This document shows positions 1 to 5,751 of a stretch of 7,217 bases of DNA, one piece after another (position 1 is the stretch's first letter; the number at the start of each line of letters is the position of its first letter). This DNA comes from Methanobacteriota archaeon (GTDB taxonomy: Archaea > Halobacteriota > Syntropharchaeia > DAOWMC01). The notes below the pieces were generated by a model. The model did not search any database. It worked only from the letters and a program-made list of their open reading frames with translations, and was not told where the DNA came from. The stretch is taken from the NCBI GenBank assembly GCA_030643285.1, contig DAOWMC010000053.1, forward strand, positions 1 to 7,217. The letters run 5' to 3'. A program made the translations under genes and the position numbers.

Positions 1-1
1 G

Positions 2-262
2 GGGGCGGGAATATCCTGCGTCATATCCAATAGCTTTGCAAGGATCTATTTTAGAAATTCGATTAACATAGGGCTACCGGCCATCGAATGCGATGTTGAT
101 GCGGATGATGGTGATATAGTTCAGGTTGATTTTGAGGATGGTGTGATCAAAAACCTGACAAAGGATAAGACATACAAATTTAATCCATTGCCAGCGTTTT
201 TACAGAAAATCTTTGATCTTGGTGGGCTGGTGAACTATGTGAAGGGACAGATAGCCGAGTGA
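2..262 (+). CDS. leuD: 3-isopropylmalate dehydratase / homoaconitase-type small subunit, C-terminal half (partial)
   Basis: This reading frame enters from the left edge and gives 86 residues before a TGA stop, so only about the C-terminal half of a protein usually near 160-170 residues is present. It opens with GAGISCVISNSFARIYFRN, the conserved stretch of the small, swivelling subunit of LeuCD-type dehydratases (aconitase C domain), followed by INIGLPAIEC and an acidic, strand-rich tail typical of the family. With the large subunit it would interconvert 2- and 3-isopropylmalate in leucine synthesis. In methanogens a close paralogue (HacB) acts on homocitrate-type substrates for coenzyme B. 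The loop that separates the two specificities lies upstream of the window, so the symbol leuD is provisional. It converges on nikO with 63 bases between the stops and is probably unrelated in function. Confidence 0.85.
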   Translation, partial: GAGISCVISNSFARIYFRNSINIGLPAIECDVDADDGDIVQVDFEDGVIKNLTKDKTYKFNPLPAFLQKIFDLGGLVNYVKGQIAE

Positions 263-325
263 GTGATAGATCCTTAGTAAATCAGTAGCTTGGGACCAAT
301 CCGCATCATGCCGGGAACAGAATGA

Positions 326-1255
326 TTATTTTCCACTCTTTTTCACCGTATGGTGATTATGCCACTCCTTTGTCCTACTGAGCCTTTCATGTGTGTGCTC
401 ATGGATATGAAGGTGTATGTGCCCACCCTCTGATTCTATGGCCTGTGTCAGGTGGCTTATCGCCTCTTCTATCGATAGCGGTAGGTTCTCATAGTCATAG
501 CCAAAACACCTCAGTACTTCAAAGAGTCGCACAACTTCGGGTACATCCAGGTTAATCTTACGCAACAGATCCAGATCCTCAAATACCTCTCTTGTGGTCC
601 CCTGTGCGACTATTGTTTTATCAAGTACGTACACCCTGCCTGCGATATCAGGAACCGCATTCAGGTCATGTGTTGCAGTTATTATTGTTTTTCCATCATC
701 ATTTAGCTCTTTTATCGTATTTATCAGCTCTGATCTACTTTTTGGATCCAGATTAGATGTTGGTTCATCTAATACCAGTATATCTGGTTCCATAGATAAT
801 ACGGTGGCAAAGGAGGCCCGTTTCTTCTCACCAAAGCTGAGGTGATGTGGAGACCTATCTTCATAACCGGATAACCCCACCTTTTCCAGGGCAACCTTAA
901 CCCTCCTTTCCACTTCATCCTTACCTAGACCAAGGTTTATCGGCCCAAATGCCACATCATCAAAAACAGTTGGCATGAAAAGTTGATCATCTGGGTCCTG
1001 AAAGACTATACCAACCTTTCTTCTTATCTCATGTATGTTCCTGTCATGTATCTCATTTCCAAATATCTTAACTGCCCCATCTCCCTCTTTCAAGACCCCG
1101 TTCAGATGTAGCAGAAACGTTGATTTTCCCGCCCCGTTTGGCCCTATAAGTGCAACAGATTCCCCTTCAAAGATATCCATGGATACATCCTTTAACGCCA
1201 GTGTTCCGTCCGGGTATTTATAGTTCAAATCGCTCACACTTATTGCTTTTCTCAT
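326..1255 (-). CDS. nikO: Nickel ECF transporter ATPase NikO with histidine-rich C-terminal tail
   Basis: This is the cytoplasmic ATPase that powers nickel uptake by the NikKMLQO energy-coupling-factor transporter. All ABC motifs are visible in its 309 residues: Walker A GPNGAGKST (38-46), Q-loop VFQDPDDQLF (Q86), signature LSFGEKKR (139-146, with F in place of the usual second-position G), Walker B ILVLDEP (159-165), D-loop SNLD (167-170) and the H-switch histidine (H196). QDPDDQLF is characteristic of the CbiO/NikO/EcfA branch. After residue 275 comes a tail with six alternating histidines (279, 281, 283, 285, 287, 289) and three more at 299, 301 and 302, likely able to bind nickel. The ATG follows the nikQ TGA with no gap, implying translational coupling. 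It is the last gene of the operon. The protein alone could also suit cobalt; the divergent nikR favours nickel. Confidence 0.93.
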   Translation of the reverse strand: MRKAISVSDLNYKYPDGTLALKDVSMDIFEGESVALIGPNGAGKSTFLLHLNGVLKEGDGAVKIFGNEIHDRNIHEIRRKVGIVFQDPDDQLFMPTVFDDVAFGPINLGLGKDEVERRVKVALEKVGLSGYEDRSPHHLSFGEKKRASFATVLSMEPDILVLDEPTSNLDPKSRSELINTIKELNDDGKTIITATHDLNAVPDIAGRVYVLDKTIVAQGTTREVFEDLDLLRKINLDVPEVVRLFEVLRCFGYDYENLPLSIEEAISHLTQAIESEGGHIHLHIHEHTHERLSRTKEWHNHHTVKKSGK

Positions 1256-2017
1256 TCAAATCATTTCCATAAAATAGATAAAATGAAGTAGATGAAGTCC
1301 GATTGCCATTCCCATAACAATAAACATCTTCACCCAATCATTACGCATCATCTCGAATTTATCAAATGTTTTCAGGTTCCCCGTGTATCCTCTGGAGCAC
1401 ATGGCGTTATAAACACGCTCGGATCTCTCATAGCTTTTAACAAATAACATTCCTATTGCCTTGCCCAATGTACGTATCGTATGCATATTTGTCCTTCTTC
1501 TAAATCCTCTTGAGTCAAGCGACCTTGATATGTCTGAAAACTCATCGATGAAGACAAATATATATCTGTATGTAAAAATTATCATTTGGACAATCTTATT
1601 TGGAATTTTAAGCCTCTCAAGAGCTTTGGCCGTGGAATTAAATCTCATTGTACCGATCATTGGAAATATTAGTATAACTGCAGAAATTGCCTTAATCAAG
1701 ATCAGGAAAGCGTACTCAAATCCTTCGGGGTTTACCGTAATATCCCCTTCCAAAACCGCAAATGGCATTATTAAAAAGAAGGGGAGTATAAACAAAACAA
1801 CCCACCTCAAATGCCACATTACAAACTTGAGTGGTATTTTTGAGATTAAAAGAAGAATAACTGCAAATATAAGACCTAAAGCCGCTAATTCCAGATCATA
1901 AAGCAGAACAACCGAAAATATAAGTGTAAGAATAGATACGATCTTTGCACGAGGGTCCCATTGATGAATCGGGGACATCAAATGGTGATACTCGTCGATT
2001 TCTATGTATTCCATCAC
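1256..2017 (-). CDS. nikQ: Nickel ECF transporter transmembrane coupling protein NikQ
   Basis: This is a CbiQ/EcfT-family membrane protein of 253 residues, a normal length, which couples NikO ATP hydrolysis to movement of the NikM substrate component. Hydrophobic segments lie at about 25-60, 70-88, 103-123, 142-158 and 230-248. The two cytoplasmic coupling motifs of T-components are present as SRG at 169-171 (in SLDSRGF) and SRG at 208-210 (in MCSRGY); these arginine motifs contact the ATPases. The N-terminal HQWDPRAK (18-25) is the usual CbiQ opening. The start is ambiguous. GTG at 2015-2017 overlaps the nikL stop by 4 bases, while the next codon is ATG (2012-2014) and overlaps it by one. 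An AGGGG at 2023-2027 lies 5 or 8 bases upstream and could serve either. It sits between nikL and nikO. Confidence 0.93.
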   Translation of the reverse strand: MMEYIEIDEYHHLMSPIHQWDPRAKIVSILTLIFSVVLLYDLELAALGLIFAVILLLISKIPLKFVMWHLRWVVLFILPFFLIMPFAVLEGDITVNPEGFEYAFLILIKAISAVILIFPMIGTMRFNSTAKALERLKIPNKIVQMIIFTYRYIFVFIDEFSDISRSLDSRGFRRRTNMHTIRTLGKAIGMLFVKSYERSERVYNAMCSRGYTGNLKTFDKFEMMRNDWVKMFIVMGMAIGLHLLHFIYFMEMI

Positions 2018-2481
2018 CTGTTCCCCTGGTTTTTTTGAGCTTTTAAGCCTTTATACCAGATTGCAAATCCTGCAAGGCCTGCTATATACCCCAGACCCGA
2101 TAGTGCCATCGAGTATGTTGACATCTCATTTCCACCCTCTGCACTCTCCGAATCTATCGCTTTTATGTTTATAATCTCTTCTGACCGGTGACCTGGCATG
2201 TGAACGGAATCCACCACCACTTTATATTCATACACACCCACTTTTGGGGAGAATGTAAACTTTCCAGCACCATCTGTAATCCCTTCAGTGTACAGCTCTT
2301 CCACATTTTCTGTGATCGTGTATACGCTTACGTTTGCATCTCTGCACGCATACCCACCTCCAAAATAAGCCTCTATTTCCACCTCACCTATCCTGTGAAC
2401 TATAACAAGCCTGTGAGCGCTTGCAACCCCAACTGAAAGAAAAATAACAATAATTAAAAAAATAACAGACAAACGCTTCAT
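2014..2481 (-). CDS. nikL: Nickel ECF transporter accessory protein NikL
   Basis: This is a 155-residue protein with an N-terminal signal or anchor segment (about 5-20), an extracytoplasmic beta-rich domain and a C-terminal membrane helix (about 122-143) followed by a basic end. It has the two-helix layout of the small NikN/CbiN/NikL components that assist NikM. The domain reads like a carboxypeptidase-regulatory or transthyretin-like fold: EVEIEAYFGGG (33-43), ANVSVYT (49-55) and the turn GITDGAGKFTFSP (67-79). Signal cleavage after VASA would leave HRLVIVH at the mature N-terminus, with more histidines at 29, 94 and 98. The ATG overlaps the nikM TGA by 4 bases, and an AAGGGGG lies 7 bases ahead. 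Assignment rests on layout and position between nikM and nikQ rather than a strong catalytic motif. Confidence 0.82.
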   Translation of the reverse strand: MKRLSVIFLIIVIFLSVGVASAHRLVIVHRIGEVEIEAYFGGGYACRDANVSVYTITENVEELYTEGITDGAGKFTFSPKVGVYEYKVVVDSVHMPGHRSEEIINIKAIDSESAEGGNEMSTYSMALSGLGYIAGLAGFAIWYKGLKAQKNQGNR

Positions 2482-3098
2482 CTTTTAACCCCCTTATATC
2501 CTTCAAGTATCTCGGGCTTAACCTTTACAAAGAATGCAGCGATTGTACCGGTAGCTATCGCTTCGATTATGATTATAGGAATGTGCGCTGATGCGATTAT
2601 GATGGCTATGTTTTCAAACACCTCCCCTGTTGTGACAAGTTCAATTGAGAGGAAAAGTACAGAGATTGTAACTGCAACTCCACCTGCAATTGCCCCGAAT
2701 ATTCCAGCCCTTTTATGTATGTCTTTTCTGGTTCCAAGTCTGAAAATCGCATAGGCGATAAGTGCAGGAACACCGGTATTAACCGTGTTGATCCCTATCG
2801 TCGTTATCCCTCCATGCTGAAACAAAAAAGACTGAAGAACTATGGCAATAAAGATGCAGGGGTAAGCAAATACACCAAGTGTCACGCCTGCCAGCCCGTT
2901 CAATAAAAAATGTGCGCTTGTCGGTCCGACAGGGATATGTATAAGCGAGGCGACAAATATAGCAGCAGTGATGACCGATAGCCTTGGAATGTCTTCTGTT
3001 TTCATTTTTCTTAAGGTGAAGGCCAGTATCACGATCGTAATAACGTATCCGGAGATCCAGATCCCCGGAGATAGAATACCATCCGATATATGTACCAT
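2478..3098 (-). CDS. nikM: Nickel ECF transporter substrate-binding membrane component NikM
   Basis: This CbiM/NikM-family S-component of 206 residues with about six hydrophobic segments recognises Ni2+ within the membrane. The family hallmark, an N-terminal histidine whose imidazole and nearby amino terminus bind the metal, appears as MVHISDG. Histidine is residue 3 rather than 2; removal of Met before Val would restore Val1-His2. The second conserved site is HIPVGPTSAHFLLNGLAG (54-71), where H63 is the likely partner ligand, and QHGG (94-97) adds H95. The ATG lies one base after the nikK TGA, and an AGGTGA overlapping that TGA may act as a very close Shine-Dalgarno. The 3' end overlaps nikL by 4 bases. 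Homologues transport Ni2+ or Co2+; divergent nikR points to Ni2+. Confidence 0.92.
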   Translation of the reverse strand: MVHISDGILSPGIWISGYVITIVILAFTLRKMKTEDIPRLSVITAAIFVASLIHIPVGPTSAHFLLNGLAGVTLGVFAYPCIFIAIVLQSFLFQHGGITTIGINTVNTGVPALIAYAIFRLGTRKDIHKRAGIFGAIAGGVAVTISVLFLSIELVTTGEVFENIAIIIASAHIPIIIIEAIATGTIAAFFVKVKPEILEGYKGVKR

Positions 3099-3099
3099 T

Positions 3100-4017
3100 T
3101 CACCTGATTTTTTTTGTTACGATTACCATAATCGCAATTATGAGTGTAATAATTGTAATTCCGATCGTCGAGTACTCCAATGTGGTTGAGGGTAATGTCT
3201 TTTCTTCCACTTTTGATTCGCCTGTCGGAAAAGATTCAAGCACAGGAACGATTATTACACCTCTTTCTTCAGTATCTCCACCCTCTTTATAGGCACCCAC
3301 AAACCATATTCCAGGTTCATCAAGTGTGTATGAGAAATCTCCATTTTTATTTGTCTTTACCACCCTTGTAAACATCATGGGCGGATCATCAAAAAACATA
3401 GATTCTGCAGCTTTCACTATTTTATCCCCATCGGACTTTGAATAATACTTCTCGACTTCAACTGTCGCATCCTGTAATGGCTCCCCCTCATACAATGCCC
3501 TGGCCGAGAATACAAACCCCTCCTCAATTCCATAGGGCCTTACATATGGAACCGTCTCCACAATTTCACCCAGCTCTGCATCCCATCCATTCCATTCTTC
3601 CTCCCCGCAGTGGATGATTGTCTTTGTGTGGTCCAAAAGTTTGTGGTCGGGGACATTTAATTTAGCATGTAAAATATAGTCCCCCCTCTTTTCAACCGTA
3701 AAAGAGACTTTATACGCCTTCACTCCTTCCACTTCTATTTCAGAAGGGTCAAGATTCGTAACGACTCCGTCTGGATCTCTAACATAGACTTCTGGAACGA
3801 CGGGACAATCAAAGAGCACGTGCTCGCATGGGTGACCCCATACGATCCTGATTGTCATTGTCTCCCCTTCTTTTGCGATGTAATCCAATGCTGTCACGTC
3901 CATATCTTCTCCTGGAAACAGCATCGTAAAATGGGCAGTTGAAACCCCAATTGTTCCGAAAAAGATCAGTGATAAAACAGCCATTATACATATTTTTTGA
4001 TAATTCACACTTTTCAC
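3100..4017 (-). CDS. nikK: DUF4198-family extracytoplasmic nickel transporter component NikK
   Basis: This is the first gene of the operon: 305 residues with a signal peptide (hydrophobic about 11-24, likely cleavage GVSTA then HF), an extracytoplasmic body and a C-terminal membrane anchor (about 281-300) ending in TKKIR. The body matches the DUF4198/NikK pattern. It begins with histidine right after the predicted cleavage, contains WGHPCEH (60-66), DPDGV (81-85), HAKLN (117-121) and the diagnostic VRPYG (159-163), and ends with a beta domain containing GDFSYTLDEPGIWFVGAY (226-243). It probably captures Ni2+ outside the membrane and passes it to NikM. The start is GTG at 4015-4017, with in-frame GTG at codon 4 and ATG at codon 12 as alternatives. 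The TATA box lies only 19-26 bases upstream, so the mRNA is probably leaderless or starts inside the annotated frame. Confidence 0.85.
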   Translation of the reverse strand: MKSVNYQKICIMAVLSLIFFGTIGVSTAHFTMLFPGEDMDVTALDYIAKEGETMTIRIVWGHPCEHVLFDCPVVPEVYVRDPDGVVTNLDPSEIEVEGVKAYKVSFTVEKRGDYILHAKLNVPDHKLLDHTKTIIHCGEEEWNGWDAELGEIVETVPYVRPYGIEEGFVFSARALYEGEPLQDATVEVEKYYSKSDGDKIVKAAESMFFDDPPMMFTRVVKTNKNGDFSYTLDEPGIWFVGAYKEGGDTEERGVIIVPVLESFPTGESKVEEKTLPSTTLEYSTIGITIITLIIAIMVIVTKKIR

Positions 4018-4032
4018 CCGATCCGTCTGATA

Positions 4033-4044
4033 ATTTTTATATAT
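4033..4044 (-). promoter_or_regulatory. TATA box of the nikKMLQO operon
   Basis: Read on the minus strand this is ATATATAAAAAT, a good archaeal TATA element with core TATATAAA at 4036-4043. It ends about 18 bases before the nikK GTG, so transcription would start at or very near the start codon. There is no clear purine-rich BRE. Instead the sequence just upstream (4046-4051) is one arm of a possible operator. Confidence 0.6.
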
Positions 4045-4045
4045 G

Positions 4046-4093
4046 TGATACTTGATATTACAAATTGTAGTATTAGTGCTGTATTAGTGCTAC
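4046..4093. promoter_or_regulatory. Candidate NikR operator array upstream of nikK
   Basis: Three overlapping symmetrical or repeated signals occur here. An imperfect palindrome ATATTACAAATTGTAGTAT spans 4055-4073 with one mismatched pair (4058/4070). TGATAC at 4046-4051 faces GTATTA at 4070-4075 across 18 bases. GTATTAGTGCT occurs twice in perfect tandem at 4070-4080 and 4081-4091. The block sits directly upstream of the nik TATA box, where a repressor would hinder TBP/TFB binding. NikR proteins bind spaced inverted repeats of about six bases; assigning these bases to NikR is inference from position. Confidence 0.5.
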
Positions 4094-4101
4094 TTAAAAT
4101 A

Positions 4102-4124
4102 TACTTTTTAAAATTTTAAAAGTA
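4102..4124. repeat. AT-rich inverted repeat in the nikK/nikR spacer
   Basis: TACTTTT (4102-4108) and AAAAGTA (4118-4124) form an inverted repeat around nine bases. Within it TTTTAAAATTTTAAAA (4106-4121) is a perfect 16-base palindrome. It may be an operator, a TATA-like element for nikR or simply a flexible AT tract. The sequence does not decide. Confidence 0.4.
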
Positions 4125-4126
4125 CA

Positions 4127-4159
4127 TTTAATACTAAAGTAGCGTAGATATATTAGTAT
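4127..4159 (+). promoter_or_regulatory. Candidate nikR promoter with overlapping inverted repeat (autoregulation)
   Basis: TTTAATAC at 4127-4134 is about the right distance (roughly 25 bases) to start a leaderless nikR transcript at the ATG, and no Shine-Dalgarno is visible ahead of it. ATACTAA (4131-4137) and TTAGTAT (4153-4159) form a perfect seven-base inverted repeat across 15 bases. One arm covers the TATA-like element and the other runs into the start codon. This is a natural place for autorepression by NikR, but its spacing differs from the site near nikK. Confidence 0.45.
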
Positions 4160-4583
4160 GGTTGGGGGCCAGCTTGAGAGGATAGGTGTCTCGTTGCCAT
4201 CTAATTTGCTTCAGAAGTTCGATGATATACTGTCAAAGAGGGGTTATTCATCCCGTTCTGAAGGAATAAGAGATGCCATTCGAGATTATATCGCGGATTA
4301 TGAATGGATAAGCGAAGTACATGGTGATAGGATCGGCATTATAACCCTCATTTACGATCACAATCAGAGGGGTGTTGGAGATTCTCTCATGGATCTTGAA
4401 CATGAGTTTGTCGGATTGGTAGTTACCACACTACATGTTCATCTTGATAAAAACAACTGCCTTGAAGTTATTCTTATAAAAGGCGATGCAAGCCATATAA
4501 GGGATATAAGGGAGCGAATCACGGCACTTAAGGGCGTGAAACATGTGAAACTGACAACGGCGCCACCTGGGGAAGGGGTGTGA
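4158..4583 (+). CDS. nikR: Nickel-responsive transcriptional regulator NikR
   Basis: This is a ribbon-helix-helix/ACT-type nickel sensor of 141 residues, full length for the family. The N-terminal DNA-binding part is LERIGVSLPSNLLQKFDDIL followed by the helix-turn SKRGYSSRSEGIRDAIRDYI (to about residue 45). The C-terminal ACT-like tetramerisation domain carries all four high-affinity Ni2+ ligands: H82 (LEHEF), H93 and H95 (TLHVHL) and C101 (NNCLE), aligning with H76, H87, H89 and C95 of the E. coli protein. H68 in YDHNQRG matches a further conserved residue. Nickel-loaded NikR normally represses uptake genes. It is divergent from nikK across 140 bases that hold candidate operators, so it very likely controls the nik operon and perhaps itself. 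Confidence 0.95.
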   Translation: MVGGQLERIGVSLPSNLLQKFDDILSKRGYSSRSEGIRDAIRDYIADYEWISEVHGDRIGIITLIYDHNQRGVGDSLMDLEHEFVGLVVTTLHVHLDKNNCLEVILIKGDASHIRDIRERITALKGVKHVKLTTAPPGEGV

Positions 4584-4594
4584 AAAGCGCTTTT
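4583..4594. terminator. Possible bidirectional terminator between nikR and the PP-loop gene
   Basis: AAAAGCGCTTTT is a perfect 12-base palindrome beginning at the last base of the nikR stop codon, in the 24-base gap between two convergent genes. It places a four-T run on each strand shortly past the stops. Archaeal termination often needs only short T runs, but four Ts is weak and the palindrome has no loop. Confidence 0.25.
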
Positions 4595-4607
4595 GACCGG
4601 ATAGTCC

Positions 4608-5207
4608 TTAGCCCTTCATCTTCAAAACCCTTGAATGGGTATGGGCTCTGGGAAACAGCTCTGAGATTCTATCATTTCCGTATTTTTTTCCTATTAATTC
4701 CCGTAGTTCGTATTCGTATTCGCTCCCCTCGATCAATCGCCCCTCCTTTTCCTCGATCTCAAAGTATCTATCCACGAGGAAATCAATCGTTTTTCTACCA
4801 AAACCGGCCAAAGGCTGAATGTACTGCACGTTGTACTTATCTTCGATGCTTCTAATCTCTCCATTACTCAAAATGGGGGTTCTGTCATCACGTCTACACC
4901 CATCTGCAAGTAGGACTGAATCGGATAATCCGGCCACCTCTTCCAGGGCACTTTTATGTATCTTTGTTATACCATCCCTGAGGGTCCCGTCTTTAATTAT
5001 CTGTTCCACTGCACAATCAATTATTGACTTATCAAGGTTCAAAACCTTAAACGGAAATCCCATGCCCTCTGCAACTCTTTTTGCAATCTTCCAATTTTCA
5101 AGAATACCAAATGTACATGTCACAAGTTCCACTTCAAAAAAATTGAAAAGCATAACTGCTGCAAGAGCACTATCCTTTCCGCCACTGAACAAAACCCGTG
5201 CTTTCAT
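4608..5207 (-). CDS. PP-loop superfamily ATP-pyrophosphatase (small archaeal COG2117-like)
   Basis: This 199-residue protein opens with MKARVLFSGGKDSALAAVML. SGGKDS (8-13) is the PP-motif used by N-type ATP pyrophosphatases that adenylate a substrate before sulfur or nitrogen transfer. The next strand-helix (VELVTCTFGILENWKIAKRVAE) and ADGCRRDDRTP (101-111) match the small archaeal PP-loop proteins described as possible subunits of tRNA thiolation or methylation enzymes. That description is a prediction and the reaction is unknown. Cysteines are at 31, 65 and 104 with no CxxC pair, so it does not look like a TtuA/Ncs6 enzyme with zinc sites. The C-terminal HTHSRVL (189-195) is histidine-rich. 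It starts 26 bases after the PDCD5 stop with no clear ribosome binding site and is likely cotranscribed. Asparagine-synthetase-like or NAD synthetase roles are less likely because their other domains are absent. Confidence 0.75.
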   Translation of the reverse strand: MKARVLFSGGKDSALAAVMLFNFFEVELVTCTFGILENWKIAKRVAEGMGFPFKVLNLDKSIIDCAVEQIIKDGTLRDGITKIHKSALEEVAGLSDSVLLADGCRRDDRTPILSNGEIRSIEDKYNVQYIQPLAGFGRKTIDFLVDRYFEIEEKEGRLIEGSEYEYELRELIGKKYGNDRISELFPRAHTHSRVLKMKG

Positions 5208-5233
5208 CTATAAGGTAAGTTTGCCTATTGGCT

Positions 5234-5563
5234 TCAGATCCTTTTGATTTTAATTTCCCTCTTTTTAGGTGTTAATTGAGTGAGTATCGCTTTGAGCTGC
5301 TCATCACCCAGAATTGATTTTAATCGTCCGCTCTGTGCTAAAGATATTAGTTGAATCTCTACCTGCTCTGCAAATTCTGGTTTTGCCATTTTTAACCTGG
5401 TTAATCGTTCACGGGCTTCGGGAGTCAATATCTGCCTCATAACAGCCTGTTTCTGCGTTTCCAGTTCCCGTTTTGCTTCCTCGTCTCTGCCTGCATCTCC
5501 CTGTGCCTGCACCATCTGCTCCATTCTTCTTTTTCTCAATTCATCAAGCTCATCTTCAGCCAT
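5234..5563 (-). CDS. PDCD5-family (TFAR19-like) archaeal DNA-binding protein
   Basis: This is a 109-residue, charged, helical protein matching the archaeal PDCD5/TFAR19 family in full length. It has an N-terminal acidic-basic helix MAEDELDELRKRRMEQM, a glutamine- and alanine-rich linker, and the conserved core ILTPEARERLTRLKMAKPE (45-63), VEIQLISLAQSGRL (68-81) and LKAILTQLTPKKREIKIKR (90-108). Archaeal members bind DNA non-specifically through a three-helix core with a flexible basic tail; their cellular role is not settled. The ATG lies about 8 bases after GGGG, a fair ribosome binding site. It is followed by the PP-loop gene on the same strand and preceded by an AT-rich spacer with several TATA-like elements. 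No ribosomal protein genes, frequent neighbours in archaea as I recall, are visible here. Confidence 0.92.
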   Translation of the reverse strand: MAEDELDELRKRRMEQMVQAQGDAGRDEEAKRELETQKQAVMRQILTPEARERLTRLKMAKPEFAEQVEIQLISLAQSGRLKSILGDEQLKAILTQLTPKKREIKIKRI

Positions 5564-5751
5564 TTAAAGACCCCACAATTAATTTTAATGATGTAATACA
5601 TATAAGGGCATATAAAGGTATAAAAATTAGTCACTTTTATAACCCATCGACGACACAATCTAAAAATCCACTAATATCTAACTTTTCCCCACAATCATCT
5701 ACCATTTTATTACATTTACATGTATTAAACCAACTTAAGTATACCTCACCA
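5564..5751. promoter_or_regulatory. AT-rich spacer with probable PDCD5 promoter
   Basis: This is the longest non-coding gap in the window. On the minus strand it offers three TATA-like elements: TTATAAAAG (5634-5642), CTTTATATG (5609-5617) and CTTATATG (5599-5606). The middle one would give a leader of about 25 bases containing GGGG, and the nearest about 15. I saw no convincing hairpin, box C/D pair, tRNA or protein-coding frame. The half nearest proB may simply be its 3' untranslated region. Confidence 0.4.

Noticed and set aside
338..343. T run on the plus strand after leuD as its terminator
   Set aside because: It lies about 75 bases past the stop and inside the 3' end of nikO, and the C-T5 run is too weak to call.
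1461..1901. Open frame on the plus strand opposite nikQ
   Set aside because: It lies wholly antisense to a clear CbiQ-family gene, its translation shows no recognisable motif, and no promoter or ribosome binding site precedes it.
4580..4855. Plus-strand open frame beginning at the nikR stop
   Set aside because: It is antisense to the conserved PP-loop gene and its product is low-complexity and arginine/proline/serine-rich, as expected of a shadow frame.
5564..5751. Possible box C/D guide RNA or other small RNA in the spacer
   Set aside because: ATGATG-like words occur near both ends, but no full C box (RTGATGA) with a properly spaced D box (CTGA) pair was found.
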